A stretch of 64,000 bases of DNA. It comes from Chitinophaga sp. CF418. GTDB taxonomy: Bacteria; Bacteroidota; Bacteroidia; Chitinophagales; Chitinophagaceae. A program made the translations under genes and the position numbers. Shown here one piece after another: positions 8,938 through 17,492 of the stretch (within the stretch, counting starts at the first letter, position 1; each line of letters begins with the position of its first letter). Below the pieces are notes generated by a model that was not told where the DNA came from, did not search any database, and was given only the letters and a program-made list of their open reading frames with translations. Location: NCBI RefSeq assembly GCF_900142925.1, contig NZ_FRCN01000001.1, forward strand, positions 806,001 through 870,000, written 5' to 3'.

Positions 8938-9138
8938 TTGGGTATATACACCATTCATAGACTGCAACTCAAAAATTTCAGGAGATTCACTGATCTTACT
9001 GTTCAGAATAAGCTCCCCCATTTTCATTCTTCATACAAGTTAGCCGGCCTTACCAATGTTCCAATATGTAAAGTTGGTCACGACTTTTACGTGATTGTTT
9101 CCCGGAAATCAAAAATCCCCTTTGTAGGTGTAGGGTAG
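8938..9138 (+). pseudogene. Remnant of an AAA-type ATPase (N-terminal fragment)
   Basis: An open frame of 66 codons from a TTG start begins with IHRLQLKNFRRFTDLTVQ, the conserved first strand of RecF/SMC-like AAA ATPases, where a strand such as FNPKLTLIVGxNGxGKT would normally follow. Here the similarity stops and no Walker A motif follows in any frame up to 9260. It reads as the stub of a deleted ATPase gene left between the tRNA and the FkbH operon. The alternative is a chance resemblance over 18 residues. Confidence 0.4.
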
Positions 9139-9168
9139 TGCCATGGAGGGCGGGCGACACATTTCAGA

Positions 9169-9198
9169 TTGCTAATTAACGATTTTTCACTACCTTGC
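9169..9198 (+). promoter_or_regulatory. Promoter of the FkbH-ACP operon
   Basis: TTG (9169-9171), exactly 19 bases, then TACCTTGC (9191-9198), close to the Bacteroidota consensus. It would give a leader of about 60 bases before the ATG at 9262. Confidence 0.5.
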
Positions 9199-9261
9199 GC
9201 CGACGTGAGGCAGGCGCTTAATTATTCTTGTTAACTAAAATATATTTTAACTTTAATAATA

Positions 9262-10986
9262 ATGTTAATAGACTTTCAAACCTTAAAAAGTCAAGCGAAA
9301 GGAATTCAAAAGAATAATTTCAAGAAGGCCAAAATTGCAATTCTCGGGAATTATACAACACAGTTTCTCGCAAAGTCGATTGAGTACTCAGGTTTGAAGC
9401 ATTCACTTGAATTTGAAATATACAATGCCGAATACGATCAGATTGAATCTGAGATATATGATTTAAACTCCGGCTTATATAATTTTAATGCTGATTTTGT
9501 TTTTATCACTATTTCTTCACTGAAATTACAAAGCAAATTTTACGCGCTGTCAGCTGAAAAGAAAGCCTCCTTTTGCCGTGACTATATAACTGATCTGACG
9601 AATCTGATCAATGTCTTAAACAGCCGCATAAAGACCAAAATTATTATCAACAATCTGGAAATTCTCAATGACCAGGTTTTTGGGAATTTCTATGCCAAAG
9701 TTGACCAATCATTTGTAAGTAATATCTATGATCTGAACGCGGGATTGCTGCAATTGGCAAGGACATTTGATAATCTGTATTTATTTGACCTGAATGGGCT
9801 AATACAATATTATGGTACCCGCCATATCAGGGACTGGAGCCAATATGTAAATGCCGACCTCCATTATTCACTGGACTTTCACGCAGCTATTTCCGAAAAG
9901 CTGGTAGCTTTTATTGGTGCTTTCTTAGGGGCCATCAAAAAATGTGTGATCGTGGACCTGGACAATACCATGTGGGGTGGAATTATCGGAGATGATGGTT
10001 TGCAGGGGATACAGATCGGATCACTGGGGATCGGAAAATCCTATACAGAGCTTCAGAAATGGATCAAGCAGCTGAAGGAGCGAGGTGTTATTGTGGCTGT
10101 TTGTTCCAAGAATACAGAATCCATTGCGAAAGAGCCATTTGAAAAGCATCCTGAAATGGTGCTGAAACTGGATGATATTGCGGTTTTCATTGCCAATTGG
10201 GAGAACAAAGCTGACAATATCAGGGCTATTCAGCAAATATTGAATATTGGCTTTGACTCCATGGTATTTCTTGATGACAACCCGGCAGAAAGAGCCATCA
10301 TTCGCCAGAACCTGCCCGCGGTTTGTGTGCCGGAACTGCCGGAAGATCCGGCGTTATATCTGGATTACCTGAAATCTTTGCATCTTTTCGAAACAGCTTC
10401 GTTTTCTACAGGAGACAAAGACCGTACTAAACAGTATCAGGAGGAAGCCCAAAGGCAGCAACTTCAGTTTACCGTAACCAACATTGAAGACTATTTAAAA
10501 AGTCTCCAAATGGAAATTGTAATTGAACCTTTTGATCCTATGGATATACCCAGGATAGCTCAGCTTACACAGCGGTCCAATCAGTTTAATCTGAGAACTA
10601 TCAGGTATTCAGAGGTTGAGATTAGAGATATGGCAACTGATAGTTCCAACTATTTTACCTGTTCGGTTAAATTGAAGGATAAATTTGGTGACTATGGTCT
10701 CATATCGGTGCTTATTCTAAAGCGTCTCAATAGCGAAAGTTTGTTTATCGATACCTGGGTGATGAGTTGCCGGGTGCTTAAAAGAGGAGTGGAAAACGCC
10801 GTAGTGAACTATTGTGTCGCACTGGCAAAAAATAATGGTTTCCATCAACTTGTTGGTGAATACATTTCTACTGCTAAAAATGATCTGGTAAGGGAACATT
10901 ACCCCAGCCTGGGATTTGCCGACAAGGAAGGATTCTGGCACCTTGATGTACAAAATTTCAAACCTCTTATTCACTATATTAATTAG
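9262..10986 (+). CDS. FkbH-like HAD-family protein
   Basis: Protein of 574 residues with the full FkbH architecture: an N-terminal SGNH/GDSL-like region (about 1-215), a HAD phosphatase domain starting at VDLDNTMWGGIIGDDG (about 230-245) with a later acidic motif FLDDNPAER (about 337), and a C-terminal GNAT-like region (about 400-565). In FK506- and geldanamycin-type pathways FkbH takes glyceryl from 1,3-bisphosphoglycerate and loads it on an acyl carrier protein. The ACP gene that follows seven bases after the stop makes the same chemistry likely here. First gene of a six-gene operon. There is no methyltransferase or acyl dehydrogenase for methoxymalonyl-ACP, so the glyceryl-ACP, or a product of it, probably goes elsewhere, for example to a surface sugar. 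Confidence 0.85.
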   Translation: MLIDFQTLKSQAKGIQKNNFKKAKIAILGNYTTQFLAKSIEYSGLKHSLEFEIYNAEYDQIESEIYDLNSGLYNFNADFVFITISSLKLQSKFYALSAEKKASFCRDYITDLTNLINVLNSRIKTKIIINNLEILNDQVFGNFYAKVDQSFVSNIYDLNAGLLQLARTFDNLYLFDLNGLIQYYGTRHIRDWSQYVNADLHYSLDFHAAISEKLVAFIGAFLGAIKKCVIVDLDNTMWGGIIGDDGLQGIQIGSLGIGKSYTELQKWIKQLKERGVIVAVCSKNTESIAKEPFEKHPEMVLKLDDIAVFIANWENKADNIRAIQQILNIGFDSMVFLDDNPAERAIIRQNLPAVCVPELPEDPALYLDYLKSLHLFETASFSTGDKDRTKQYQEEAQRQQLQFTVTNIEDYLKSLQMEIVIEPFDPMDIPRIAQLTQRSNQFNLRTIRYSEVEIRDMATDSSNYFTCSVKLKDKFGDYGLISVLILKRLNSESLFIDTWVMSCRVLKRGVENAVVNYCVALAKNNGFHQLVGEYISTAKNDLVREHYPSLGFADKEGFWHLDVQNFKPLIHYIN

Positions 10987-10993
10987 AATTGTT

Positions 10994-11230
10994 ATGGACA
11001 TTTTGAATGATGTGAATGCCATTTTTAGAGACGTATTGGAAAATGATGATTTGGTAATAACCCCTGATACTACTTCTGCTGATGTAGAGGAATGGGACTC
11101 GCTGAATCATATACAACTGGTAGTTTCCATAGAAAAACATTTCAAGCTGAAGTTTTCTGCCAATGAAATAAGAAACTGGAAAAATGTTGGGGAAATGTGT
11201 GACGCTATCTCCCTAAAATTGAGTGCATAA
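10994..11230 (+). CDS. Acyl carrier protein of the FkbH operon
   Basis: Protein of 78 residues, the normal ACP size. The phosphopantetheine site is the Ser of EEWDSLNHIQLV (about residue 36), where 4'-phosphopantetheine would be attached by a holo-ACP synthase encoded elsewhere. I chose the ATG at 10994, just after the FkbH stop; the longer open frame from 10916 would run through the end of the FkbH gene. The stop overlaps the start of the next gene by one base (TAATG), which implies translational coupling. It is a dedicated carrier and not the fatty-acid AcpP, judging by its divergent sequence and context. Confidence 0.9.
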   Translation: MDILNDVNAIFRDVLENDDLVITPDTTSADVEEWDSLNHIQLVVSIEKHFKLKFSANEIRNWKNVGEMCDAISLKLSA

Positions 11231-11622
11231 TGCAGGTAGGCGACAAATATCAGTATGAATTTGAAGTTTCCCGCGAAACCTATGATGGGTTTCTGGGGAT
11301 TTTTAATGACAGGAACCCCCTTCATACAGATAAGTCATTTGCTAACTCCAAGGGCTTTAAGGATGTGGTGATGCATGGAAACATATTAAATGGGTTCGTG
11401 TCTTATTTTGTCGGAGAGCTGCTCCCTACCAAGGATGTCATGATCATACAGCAGGAGATTAAATTTCATTCTCCGGTTTTTTTAGAGGATACGCTTTCCT
11501 TTTCGGCTACGCAAAGTGCCATATTTGAATCTGTAAATGCTGTAGAATTTAAGTTTGAATTTATAAACAAGAACGATAACAGGAAAGTAGCTAAAGGAAA
11601 GTTATTAATCGGATTGATATGA
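11230..11622 (+). CDS. MaoC-like dehydratase (hot-dog fold)
   Basis: Protein of 130 residues matching R-specific enoyl-CoA hydratase/MaoC domains. The catalytic signature is visible as DRNPLHTDKSFA near residue 27 (Asp and His with an intervening Asn-Pro), followed by the glycine-rich MHGNILNGFVSYFVGE helix. Family members add water to trans-2-enoyl thioesters to give (R)-3-hydroxyacyl thioesters, or the reverse. Together with the neighbouring ACP and SDR it could make or interconvert a 3-hydroxyacyl-ACP. It overlaps both neighbours by a few bases (ATGA overlap with the SDR), so the genes are translationally coupled. Confidence 0.85.
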   Translation: MQVGDKYQYEFEVSRETYDGFLGIFNDRNPLHTDKSFANSKGFKDVVMHGNILNGFVSYFVGELLPTKDVMIIQQEIKFHSPVFLEDTLSFSATQSAIFESVNAVEFKFEFINKNDNRKVAKGKLLIGLI

Positions 11623-12335
11623 ACATTTTAGTAACCGGTGGAAGTAAAGGCGTTGGAAACGCTATTGTCAATAAGTTGGCTGAAAAGTCTGGAGACCACA
11701 TCTATTTTACTTATCTTAATTCCGAAGCTGCCGCATCTGAACTGGAGGTAAAGTATCCGAATGTATCAAAAGTACAATGTGACTTCAGCGATGAAAATTC
11801 GTTATCATCATTGGTCGACAAAATGGAGCAATGGAATATTGATGTGCTGATTAATAATGCTGCCGTTAACCCGCAAAAAAAACATTTCCATAAATTAGAT
11901 GAAGCATCCCTCGTCAGGGATTTCAAGACTAATATAGTAAGTACCATTACGGTTACACAAGCTGCTATCAGAATTTTCAGAAAAAAGAAGTCGGGAAAGA
12001 TAATAACGATCCTGTCTTCCGCGATCATAGGCAAACCTGCCGTAGGGTGGTCAGAGTATATTGCCGGTAAAAACTATTTGCTTTCATTGTCAAAGTCATG
12101 GGCAACAGAAAATAACCGGTTTAATATCACCTCGAATTGTGTTTCTCCCTCATTTATGTTGACAGATTTTAATCAGGACGTAGACGAGCGCCTGGTTGAA
12201 GAGATTATTTCGTCGCACCCTCTGGGCAAGCTCATACTACCGGCGGAAGTTGCGGATGCAGTTGCCTTTCTTACTACCTGTTCACAACATATCAATGGGC
12301 AGAACATTGTTATGAATGCCGCAATGGACATTTAA
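11619..12335 (+). CDS. SDR family oxidoreductase (FabG-like)
   Basis: Classical short-chain dehydrogenase of 238 residues. NAD(P) motif TGGSKGVG at residues 6-13, structural NNAA motif near residue 79, and a catalytic Ser-Tyr-Lys set with Ser in ITILSSA and YIAGK near residue 147. The usual YxxxK spacing is kept. FabG-like enzymes of this size reduce 3-ketoacyl-ACP to (R)-3-hydroxyacyl-ACP, which is consistent with an operon holding an ACP and a MaoC-like hydratase, but a sugar substrate is also possible. It starts within the stop of the hydratase gene. Confidence 0.85.
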   Translation: MNILVTGGSKGVGNAIVNKLAEKSGDHIYFTYLNSEAAASELEVKYPNVSKVQCDFSDENSLSSLVDKMEQWNIDVLINNAAVNPQKKHFHKLDEASLVRDFKTNIVSTITVTQAAIRIFRKKKSGKIITILSSAIIGKPAVGWSEYIAGKNYLLSLSKSWATENNRFNITSNCVSPSFMLTDFNQDVDERLVEEIISSHPLGKLILPAEVADAVAFLTTCSQHINGQNIVMNAAMDI

Positions 12336-12347
12336 TTTTCAATTATC

Positions 12348-13382
12348 ATGGCTCCCAACGAACTGCATTATTTCAGGATAGCTACAGTAGATGACAGGCA
12401 AGCGTTACGCACATTTCTTGCTGACCAATGGAATCCCGAGCTTATATACCTGAAAAGCGACCTTCTCCTTGATTACGACTTCCGGTTTGAAAACAACCTG
12501 AACTTCTTGCTGGCACTGAATCAGGATGATCAAATTGATGGAATCCTGGGGTTTATTTTATATGGTCAGGAATACAAAAACAGCGATGTTTTTACGGTAT
12601 TGTGGAAGGTAAGGCCCAAGAGTGGAGATCCGATGTTGGGTATGACGCTGTTGGATAAACTGATCTCCGAATTTGGTTTCAGAATTGTTTCTACTGTAGG
12701 TGCTAACGCTAAAACCCTGCCTATATATGAATTTATGGGTTATAAAACCGGTCAGCTACAACATTATTTTATACTGAACGATCAACTCTCCGAGTTCAAT
12801 ATCTGTACAAATACTCCCAAAATAGGTGATGATAATAAACCAATACCGCAAGCCGGTAAGCAATTGGTATCTTTTGAATCCTATGATAAGCTGACCGTAT
12901 GCTTCAATCCGGAAAAATATAAAGAACGCATACCCTATAAATCCCCACAGTATATCAATAAACGTTATTTCAACCATCCCTTTTATATCTATAAGGTTTT
13001 AGGCATCGCTGATGTGAACGGTGTGGTCAATAGTATTTTGGTGGCAAGGGAAGTTGCCCAGAATGGATCAACAGTATTAAGGGTGGTTGATTTTATTGGT
13101 GATAAAGCCGATTTGACAGGCATTGGCACTTCATTAAAGGCTCTTTTATACGGGAACGGATATGAATATATCGATTTCCTTCAGTATGGAATTGATCATG
13201 ATATCATGTTGGAAGCTGGCTTTCAGTTGAGAGATAATTATGAAGACCTGATCATCCCCAACTATTTTGAACCGTTTAAACAAACTAATATTAAAATTAA
13301 CTTTTTCACTACTGCCAGCGAACCGTTTTATATTTTTAAAGCTGATGGTGATCAGGACCGCCCGAGCAGGATTAATGCATAA
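12348..13382 (+). CDS. GNAT-like protein of a surface-glycan operon
   Basis: Protein of 344 residues that I cannot assign to a named family with certainty. The N-terminal half (RIATVDDRQALRTFL..., DGILGFILYG, YEFMGYKTGQLQHYFILND) has the strand pattern of a GNAT acyltransferase. A second, similar half follows (DVNGVVNSILVARE to GIGTSLKALLYGNGYEYIDF), and the tail DGDQDRPSRIN is a signature I associate with polysaccharide loci. No signal peptide or membrane helix is present, so it acts in the cytoplasm. In this operon it is the obvious candidate for transferring an ACP-bound acyl group to an amino sugar; that is inference. Confidence 0.6.
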   Translation: MAPNELHYFRIATVDDRQALRTFLADQWNPELIYLKSDLLLDYDFRFENNLNFLLALNQDDQIDGILGFILYGQEYKNSDVFTVLWKVRPKSGDPMLGMTLLDKLISEFGFRIVSTVGANAKTLPIYEFMGYKTGQLQHYFILNDQLSEFNICTNTPKIGDDNKPIPQAGKQLVSFESYDKLTVCFNPEKYKERIPYKSPQYINKRYFNHPFYIYKVLGIADVNGVVNSILVAREVAQNGSTVLRVVDFIGDKADLTGIGTSLKALLYGNGYEYIDFLQYGIDHDIMLEAGFQLRDNYEDLIIPNYFEPFKQTNIKINFFTTASEPFYIFKADGDQDRPSRINA

Positions 13383-13399
13383 CAATTAATTGTATCAGA

Positions 13400-14374
13400 A
13401 TGAGCAAGAAATGTACGATCATCATGTATCATTATGTTCGTGATCTTAAGCATACACGATATCCTGAGATCAAGGGTTTGGATCTGTCCTTATTCTATGA
13501 ACAAATAACATACCTTGAAAAAAATTATTCCATTATTAAAATGGAACAATTGATTGACGCCATTGACAACGATGCTGAATTACCCCCTAATGCCTGCCTG
13601 CTCACCTTTGATGATGGATACATTGATCACTACACCAATGTATTTCCATTCCTTGAGAAGAAAAAATTGCAGGGTTCCTTTTTTTTACCGGTGAAAACTG
13701 CACTCGAGAATGAAATACTGGATGTAAATAAGATTCACTTTATACTAGCCAACGTCGCTAACAAAGAGTTGATTGTCCAGGAAATTTTCCAGCAGCTGAA
13801 TGAGTATAGGGAAACCTACAACTTGCAATCTGATGAATTCTATTTCAAAAAGCTGGCAGTGGCTAACCGATATGATTCTGAGAGCATAATTTTCATTAAA
13901 CGCATGCTTCAGGTCGAACTGCCGGAAATTGTCAGGAATGCTATAACAGATGCGCTCTTCCGCAAATTTGTGAGTGCAGATGAAAAGGCCTTCAGCAGAG
14001 AGCTTTACATGGGTATAGAGCAGGTAGAATGCATGCAGAGAAATGGAATGCATATTGGAGGACATGGAAATAACCATTATTGGTTAGGTTCGTTGAGCAA
14101 GGAGCTCCAACGCATTGAACTGACGGAATCAGTTAAATTGGTAGAAAAGATAGGCGGAAATTTGGATTACTGGACGATGTGCTATCCGTACGGGAACTAT
14201 AACAATGATACCATTGACCTGCTGAAAGAATTGAAGTGCAAGGCTGCCCTTACTACAGAAGTAGACATCGCAAAGGTTTCAGATGCCCGAAGGTTTGAAC
14301 TGGCAAGGTTAGATACGAATGATATTCCCAAAAATGGAAATGCGCAGGTGAATGATTGGTTTGGGAAATCCTGA
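13400..14374 (+). CDS. Polysaccharide deacetylase family protein (NodB-like)
   Basis: Protein of 324 residues with a carbohydrate-esterase-4/NodB-type domain. Seen are the N-terminal IIMYHYVRD strand, the metal and catalytic motif TFDDGYIDHY (about residue 69; the first Asp catalytic, the second metal-binding in this family), and the His-rich motif HIGGHGNNHYWL (about residue 218), with CYPYG near 257. There is no signal peptide, so it should act on a cytoplasmic, probably nucleotide- or lipid-linked, N-acetyl sugar. Last gene of the operon, before a strong bidirectional terminator. Paired with the GNAT-like gene it suggests removal of an acetyl group followed by re-acylation with a different acyl group. 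Confidence 0.85.
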   Translation: MSKKCTIIMYHYVRDLKHTRYPEIKGLDLSLFYEQITYLEKNYSIIKMEQLIDAIDNDAELPPNACLLTFDDGYIDHYTNVFPFLEKKKLQGSFFLPVKTALENEILDVNKIHFILANVANKELIVQEIFQQLNEYRETYNLQSDEFYFKKLAVANRYDSESIIFIKRMLQVELPEIVRNAITDALFRKFVSADEKAFSRELYMGIEQVECMQRNGMHIGGHGNNHYWLGSLSKELQRIELTESVKLVEKIGGNLDYWTMCYPYGNYNNDTIDLLKELKCKAALTTEVDIAKVSDARRFELARLDTNDIPKNGNAQVNDWFGKS

Positions 14375-14468
14375 GGCTTCGCTTTGAACGGAAAATCAAA
14401 TATATCCGGAACTTTTTCTAAAAAATGAATTTGATATCTGATAATAGTTTCAGGTCTGTTATTAAGGC

Positions 14469-14510
14469 AAAAAACGTAGCGTCTGCATCAGTGCAGACGC
14501 TACGTTTTTT
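14469..14510. terminator. Bidirectional terminator between convergent operons
   Basis: Perfect 19-bp stem (14469-14487 with 14492-14510) with a four-base loop and A6/T6 at its two ends, placed between the deacetylase stop and the end of the haloperoxidase gene. It can serve both strands. Confidence 0.9.
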
Positions 14511-14519
14511 GCCCGGAAA

Positions 14520-16073
14520 TTACTCTGCGCCATCCGCCTTGGCTCTTTGTATTGCATAGTTGCCCACATTCCTACCCACGACTAATCCCACTCCACAATC
14601 ACTTTTATTGTAGTGAATTCCGGCATAAAACCTGGACCTGGCAGCTTCCTCAGCCATCGCATCATAAGCAGCAGCCCTTTCCGGAATAATATATCCCAGT
14701 ATCCTTGCAGCTGCGCCACTAAATGTTGAATGCCCTGATATATAAGACGGAAAATTCGGTACGCCTGTAAGTGTCTTTATGTTTGGATTCATCTGGCATG
14801 GACGGGGATTAAAATAGGCAAACTTGGTATCCCAGCAAACGATCGCTGCATCCATTTCAGTCATGGCAAGAAGCGCCATATTCCGCGCCCAGCGAACTTC
14901 ACTAAAATTCTTCCTGATGAAGTCTTCAGCAGCAATCGACATCCAGTGGCCGGGCGGCGTATAGGTGCCAGCACCGTCGGCCCAAAAATCTATAATACGC
15001 ATCTTCTCACGGGATGGATGTGAGGTCTGGTAATATACCTCTTCGACCTCTGCTTTCATGTCAGCGCCGGAGGTTGAAGGTGGCGGACCAGGACGTAATG
15101 CGATAACTGTCAGTGAATCGAAAAGGAAGGGTTTCACTTTTCCGAACAAAGGCAGCATAGGAGGACGTTTGGGAGTTTCAAGACTTTTCCAGGGAATCTC
15201 TCCCTTTTCAGTACAATCATCTTCTAATTGTTTCCAAAGTGTAGCGTTGCCTACAGCAGCACCAGCCCTGTCTCCTCTTGCTCTTGCCACAAATTTCTGC
15301 GCCACTGCTTTACCCAAAGCTTCACCAGCCTCTATATCGCTACGAACGTTGGCGCCTGCAATAATGCGAGCCCGTTTCTGCTCTTCTGCTTTTTGTTGAA
15401 TGAAATCCTGATCGCCGGGAAAAAGTAGCTTCATCATTTCTGCTGCTACACCTGCTAATACTGCATCTTCTGAAGGATAAGAAGGGAGATCGGATTTCGG
15501 AATAAGCACATTCAACGTACTATCCACTTTGTAAGGTGCAGCACGATTGTATAAAGTCTTGTAGTACCAGGCTGCGATGAGTGCATCATATTGCGCAGCT
15601 GATACATAAGCGTAAGCTCTTGCTGCATATGGAGGATTGGCAAACGGGAATTGAGGGTATGCCAAAGGATTACTGGCACTGGGTATAGGATAAGTGCCAT
15701 CCTCATTTTGATACGGTGGCAAATTATGTTTAGCTACCAGTTCGCGCAATATCTCATTCCACCGTAGTACGGCCCCGGCACTCCAGTATTTTACTATTCT
15801 TTTTTCTTCACTGGTCAGGTTTGCCTGCCAGGATTTTATTTCATTGATCTGTGCAATGTAGTCGGGAGACGTAGTAGCTCCCGGAGCCGCCACTGCAAAT
15901 TCTGATGGCGATGTAAGTAGTACAGGCTTCCATGTTCCTGCGTTCAGATCGATGTTGGATGGAGAAAGAGCTGTAATATCATCTGTTCTTCCTTCGATAT
16001 CCTTGTTGCAGGCAGTAATGGCTATTGTTGCCGTTGCAAGAACGATAACAAAGTAAAAAATTATCTTCTTCAT
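14520..16073 (-). CDS. Vanadium haloperoxidase-like PAP2 lipoprotein
   Basis: Protein of 517 residues. A lipoprotein signal ends in ITAC (Cys near residue 22), so it is anchored in the envelope. The C-terminal PAP2/vanadium-haloperoxidase site is complete: KFAYFNPRP (KX6RP, about 418), SYISGH (about 443) and SRFYAGIHYNKSD (about 480). The last motif has four rather than the usual three residues between His and Asp. The N-terminal half (two repeats of small helical segments rich in Tyr/Ala) is as in bacterial vanadium-dependent haloperoxidase homologues. Such proteins either oxidise halides with peroxide or are acid phosphatases; the sequence alone does not decide. It starts one base after the stop of the upstream barrel-protein gene and forms an operon with it. 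Confidence 0.8.
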   Translation of the reverse strand: MKKIIFYFVIVLATATIAITACNKDIEGRTDDITALSPSNIDLNAGTWKPVLLTSPSEFAVAAPGATTSPDYIAQINEIKSWQANLTSEEKRIVKYWSAGAVLRWNEILRELVAKHNLPPYQNEDGTYPIPSASNPLAYPQFPFANPPYAARAYAYVSAAQYDALIAAWYYKTLYNRAAPYKVDSTLNVLIPKSDLPSYPSEDAVLAGVAAEMMKLLFPGDQDFIQQKAEEQKRARIIAGANVRSDIEAGEALGKAVAQKFVARARGDRAGAAVGNATLWKQLEDDCTEKGEIPWKSLETPKRPPMLPLFGKVKPFLFDSLTVIALRPGPPPSTSGADMKAEVEEVYYQTSHPSREKMRIIDFWADGAGTYTPPGHWMSIAAEDFIRKNFSEVRWARNMALLAMTEMDAAIVCWDTKFAYFNPRPCQMNPNIKTLTGVPNFPSYISGHSTFSGAAARILGYIIPERAAAYDAMAEEAARSRFYAGIHYNKSDCGVGLVVGRNVGNYAIQRAKADGAE

Positions 16074-16074
16074 A

Positions 16075-17034
16075 TCAGTTAGCTTTTAAGGTTGGAGCAG
16101 TAGATTTTGACTTCCGTGAAAAGTCCAGAATATAAAAAACGGAACCATAGACAGTGGTTGTCTGTCCCACATTTCTACCGGCAACCGTAGTATTGCCACC
16201 TGCTACTATTGATAATTGTGGCAAGGGAGGAAGGACGTATTTAAAATTTCCACCGACAGTAGTCGCATTCATTTTGTTGCTGGGAAAAGGCATATTATTC
16301 CGGGTAATATCAAATCCGCCCAATGTAGTCCAGATATTTACTACAGCCTCCGCTATCCACCGTTGATTTCTAAAGCCGGCCCGAAAATTATAATTGGAGG
16401 CATCCGGCATTTCTACCTCATGAGTATTGTGCATTTCGGTAGTATAATAGGACTCCCGGTCAATTTTAATATTATCCCGGAGCAGGTAGGTGGCAGAAGC
16501 TGTGGCAAAAAAGTCTCTCCACTTGTAATCCACCATTAGTCTTCCTAAAGCTGTTTTGCTATGGAGACCAATGGAAAGCGGCAGATAATCGGGCGTATAA
16601 TCGCTTAAAGGAAAAGACACGCCGGCAAGCCCCAGGACAGATAACTTTCCGTTGCCCAGTTTTGTTTGAAATGGCCGCCATTTCAGAAAAAGGCTAAGAT
16701 CCTGCATCCCATCCAGGCCTTGCAATGTTCCGGCAGATGCTTTTGTTTTGACATAGGGCACATTAAAAAGTACACTTAACTTCTTTGAGATTCCATAGTT
16801 ACCCATTACGGCGAGCATCCTGGTAGATATGGTCCCCAGATTTTCATTGTCTCTTTTCCGTGTTCCTTCCCAATAATTTTTCCAGCTGCTGTAGCTATAC
16901 ATAGGTCCTATACAAAATTCATTCTTCGCCATCATGAGCGCATCAATATCTGTTTGTGCAGACAACGAGTGAGGTAATAGCATGGCAAATAATAGCATTG
17001 CTGCTACTGCCGTTTGAGTAGTTAATTTTTTCAT
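16075..17034 (-). CDS. Outer-membrane beta-barrel protein, MetA-pathway/phenol-degradation-like
   Basis: Protein of 319 residues with a clear signal peptide ending in SLSAQ (about residue 27). The rest alternates short hydrophobic and polar strands (KLSVLFNVPYV, DLSLFLKWRPF, KLSVLGLAGVSFPL) with a Phe near the C-terminus (YILDF), as expected for a small outer-membrane barrel. It resembles the family annotated as 'putative MetA-pathway of phenol degradation', whose role is not proven. First gene of a two-gene operon with the haloperoxidase-like lipoprotein, which suggests that the two act together at the envelope. Confidence 0.65.
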   Translation of the reverse strand: MKKLTTQTAVAAMLLFAMLLPHSLSAQTDIDALMMAKNEFCIGPMYSYSSWKNYWEGTRKRDNENLGTISTRMLAVMGNYGISKKLSVLFNVPYVKTKASAGTLQGLDGMQDLSLFLKWRPFQTKLGNGKLSVLGLAGVSFPLSDYTPDYLPLSIGLHSKTALGRLMVDYKWRDFFATASATYLLRDNIKIDRESYYTTEMHNTHEVEMPDASNYNFRAGFRNQRWIAEAVVNIWTTLGGFDITRNNMPFPSNKMNATTVGGNFKYVLPPLPQLSIVAGGNTTVAGRNVGQTTTVYGSVFYILDFSRKSKSTAPTLKAN

Positions 17035-17492
17035 TGTTCAAGATTTTGGTCATAAAACCTCATAGGTATGTCACTTTCATAACGTACACTATTGTCCTAC
17101 GAAATATAAGAGACTAATTGAGATATAAACTTCCTTCGGTATAGAACAGCATGACGATTCATCGTAAACTGCTTTAAATAAAATAATAAACGAATACGGG
17201 AATATTATAAGTTAATACTTACAACAATATGTTCACTGTATGGAATATGCCTCGAACTTCCACATAAAAATAACTTTATTTCGGAATATTGGAATAGTAG
17301 TTCTATCGATTAAATTTTCAGCGCTTTCAGATTTAGCGCCCACGAGCGTTTCTTTTTGCACATCACATATATCACATTCATTATCAACCATTAATAAATC
17401 ACTGAAAGATAATAGTCAATTTCCACGACCAAATATGTCCACTTCGGCCAAAGTGGCTTTTATTTCGGTCTTCCCAGCAGTAATTTGCAGTT
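17035..17492. other. Non-coding stretch upstream of the barrel-protein operon
   Basis: AT-rich, with no protein recognised on either strand. It should hold the promoter of the minus-strand barrel operon. A terminator-like hairpin, CCACTT-CGGCCA-AAGTGG at 17439-17456 followed by a T-rich tract, is not attached to any visible gene and might end a small RNA. Confidence 0.3.

Noticed and set aside
9262..14510. A tRNA-bounded integrated element with attachment repeats
   Set aside because: No copy of the tRNA-Lys 3' end was found at the right end of the cluster and no integrase gene is present; kept only as an inference on island borders.
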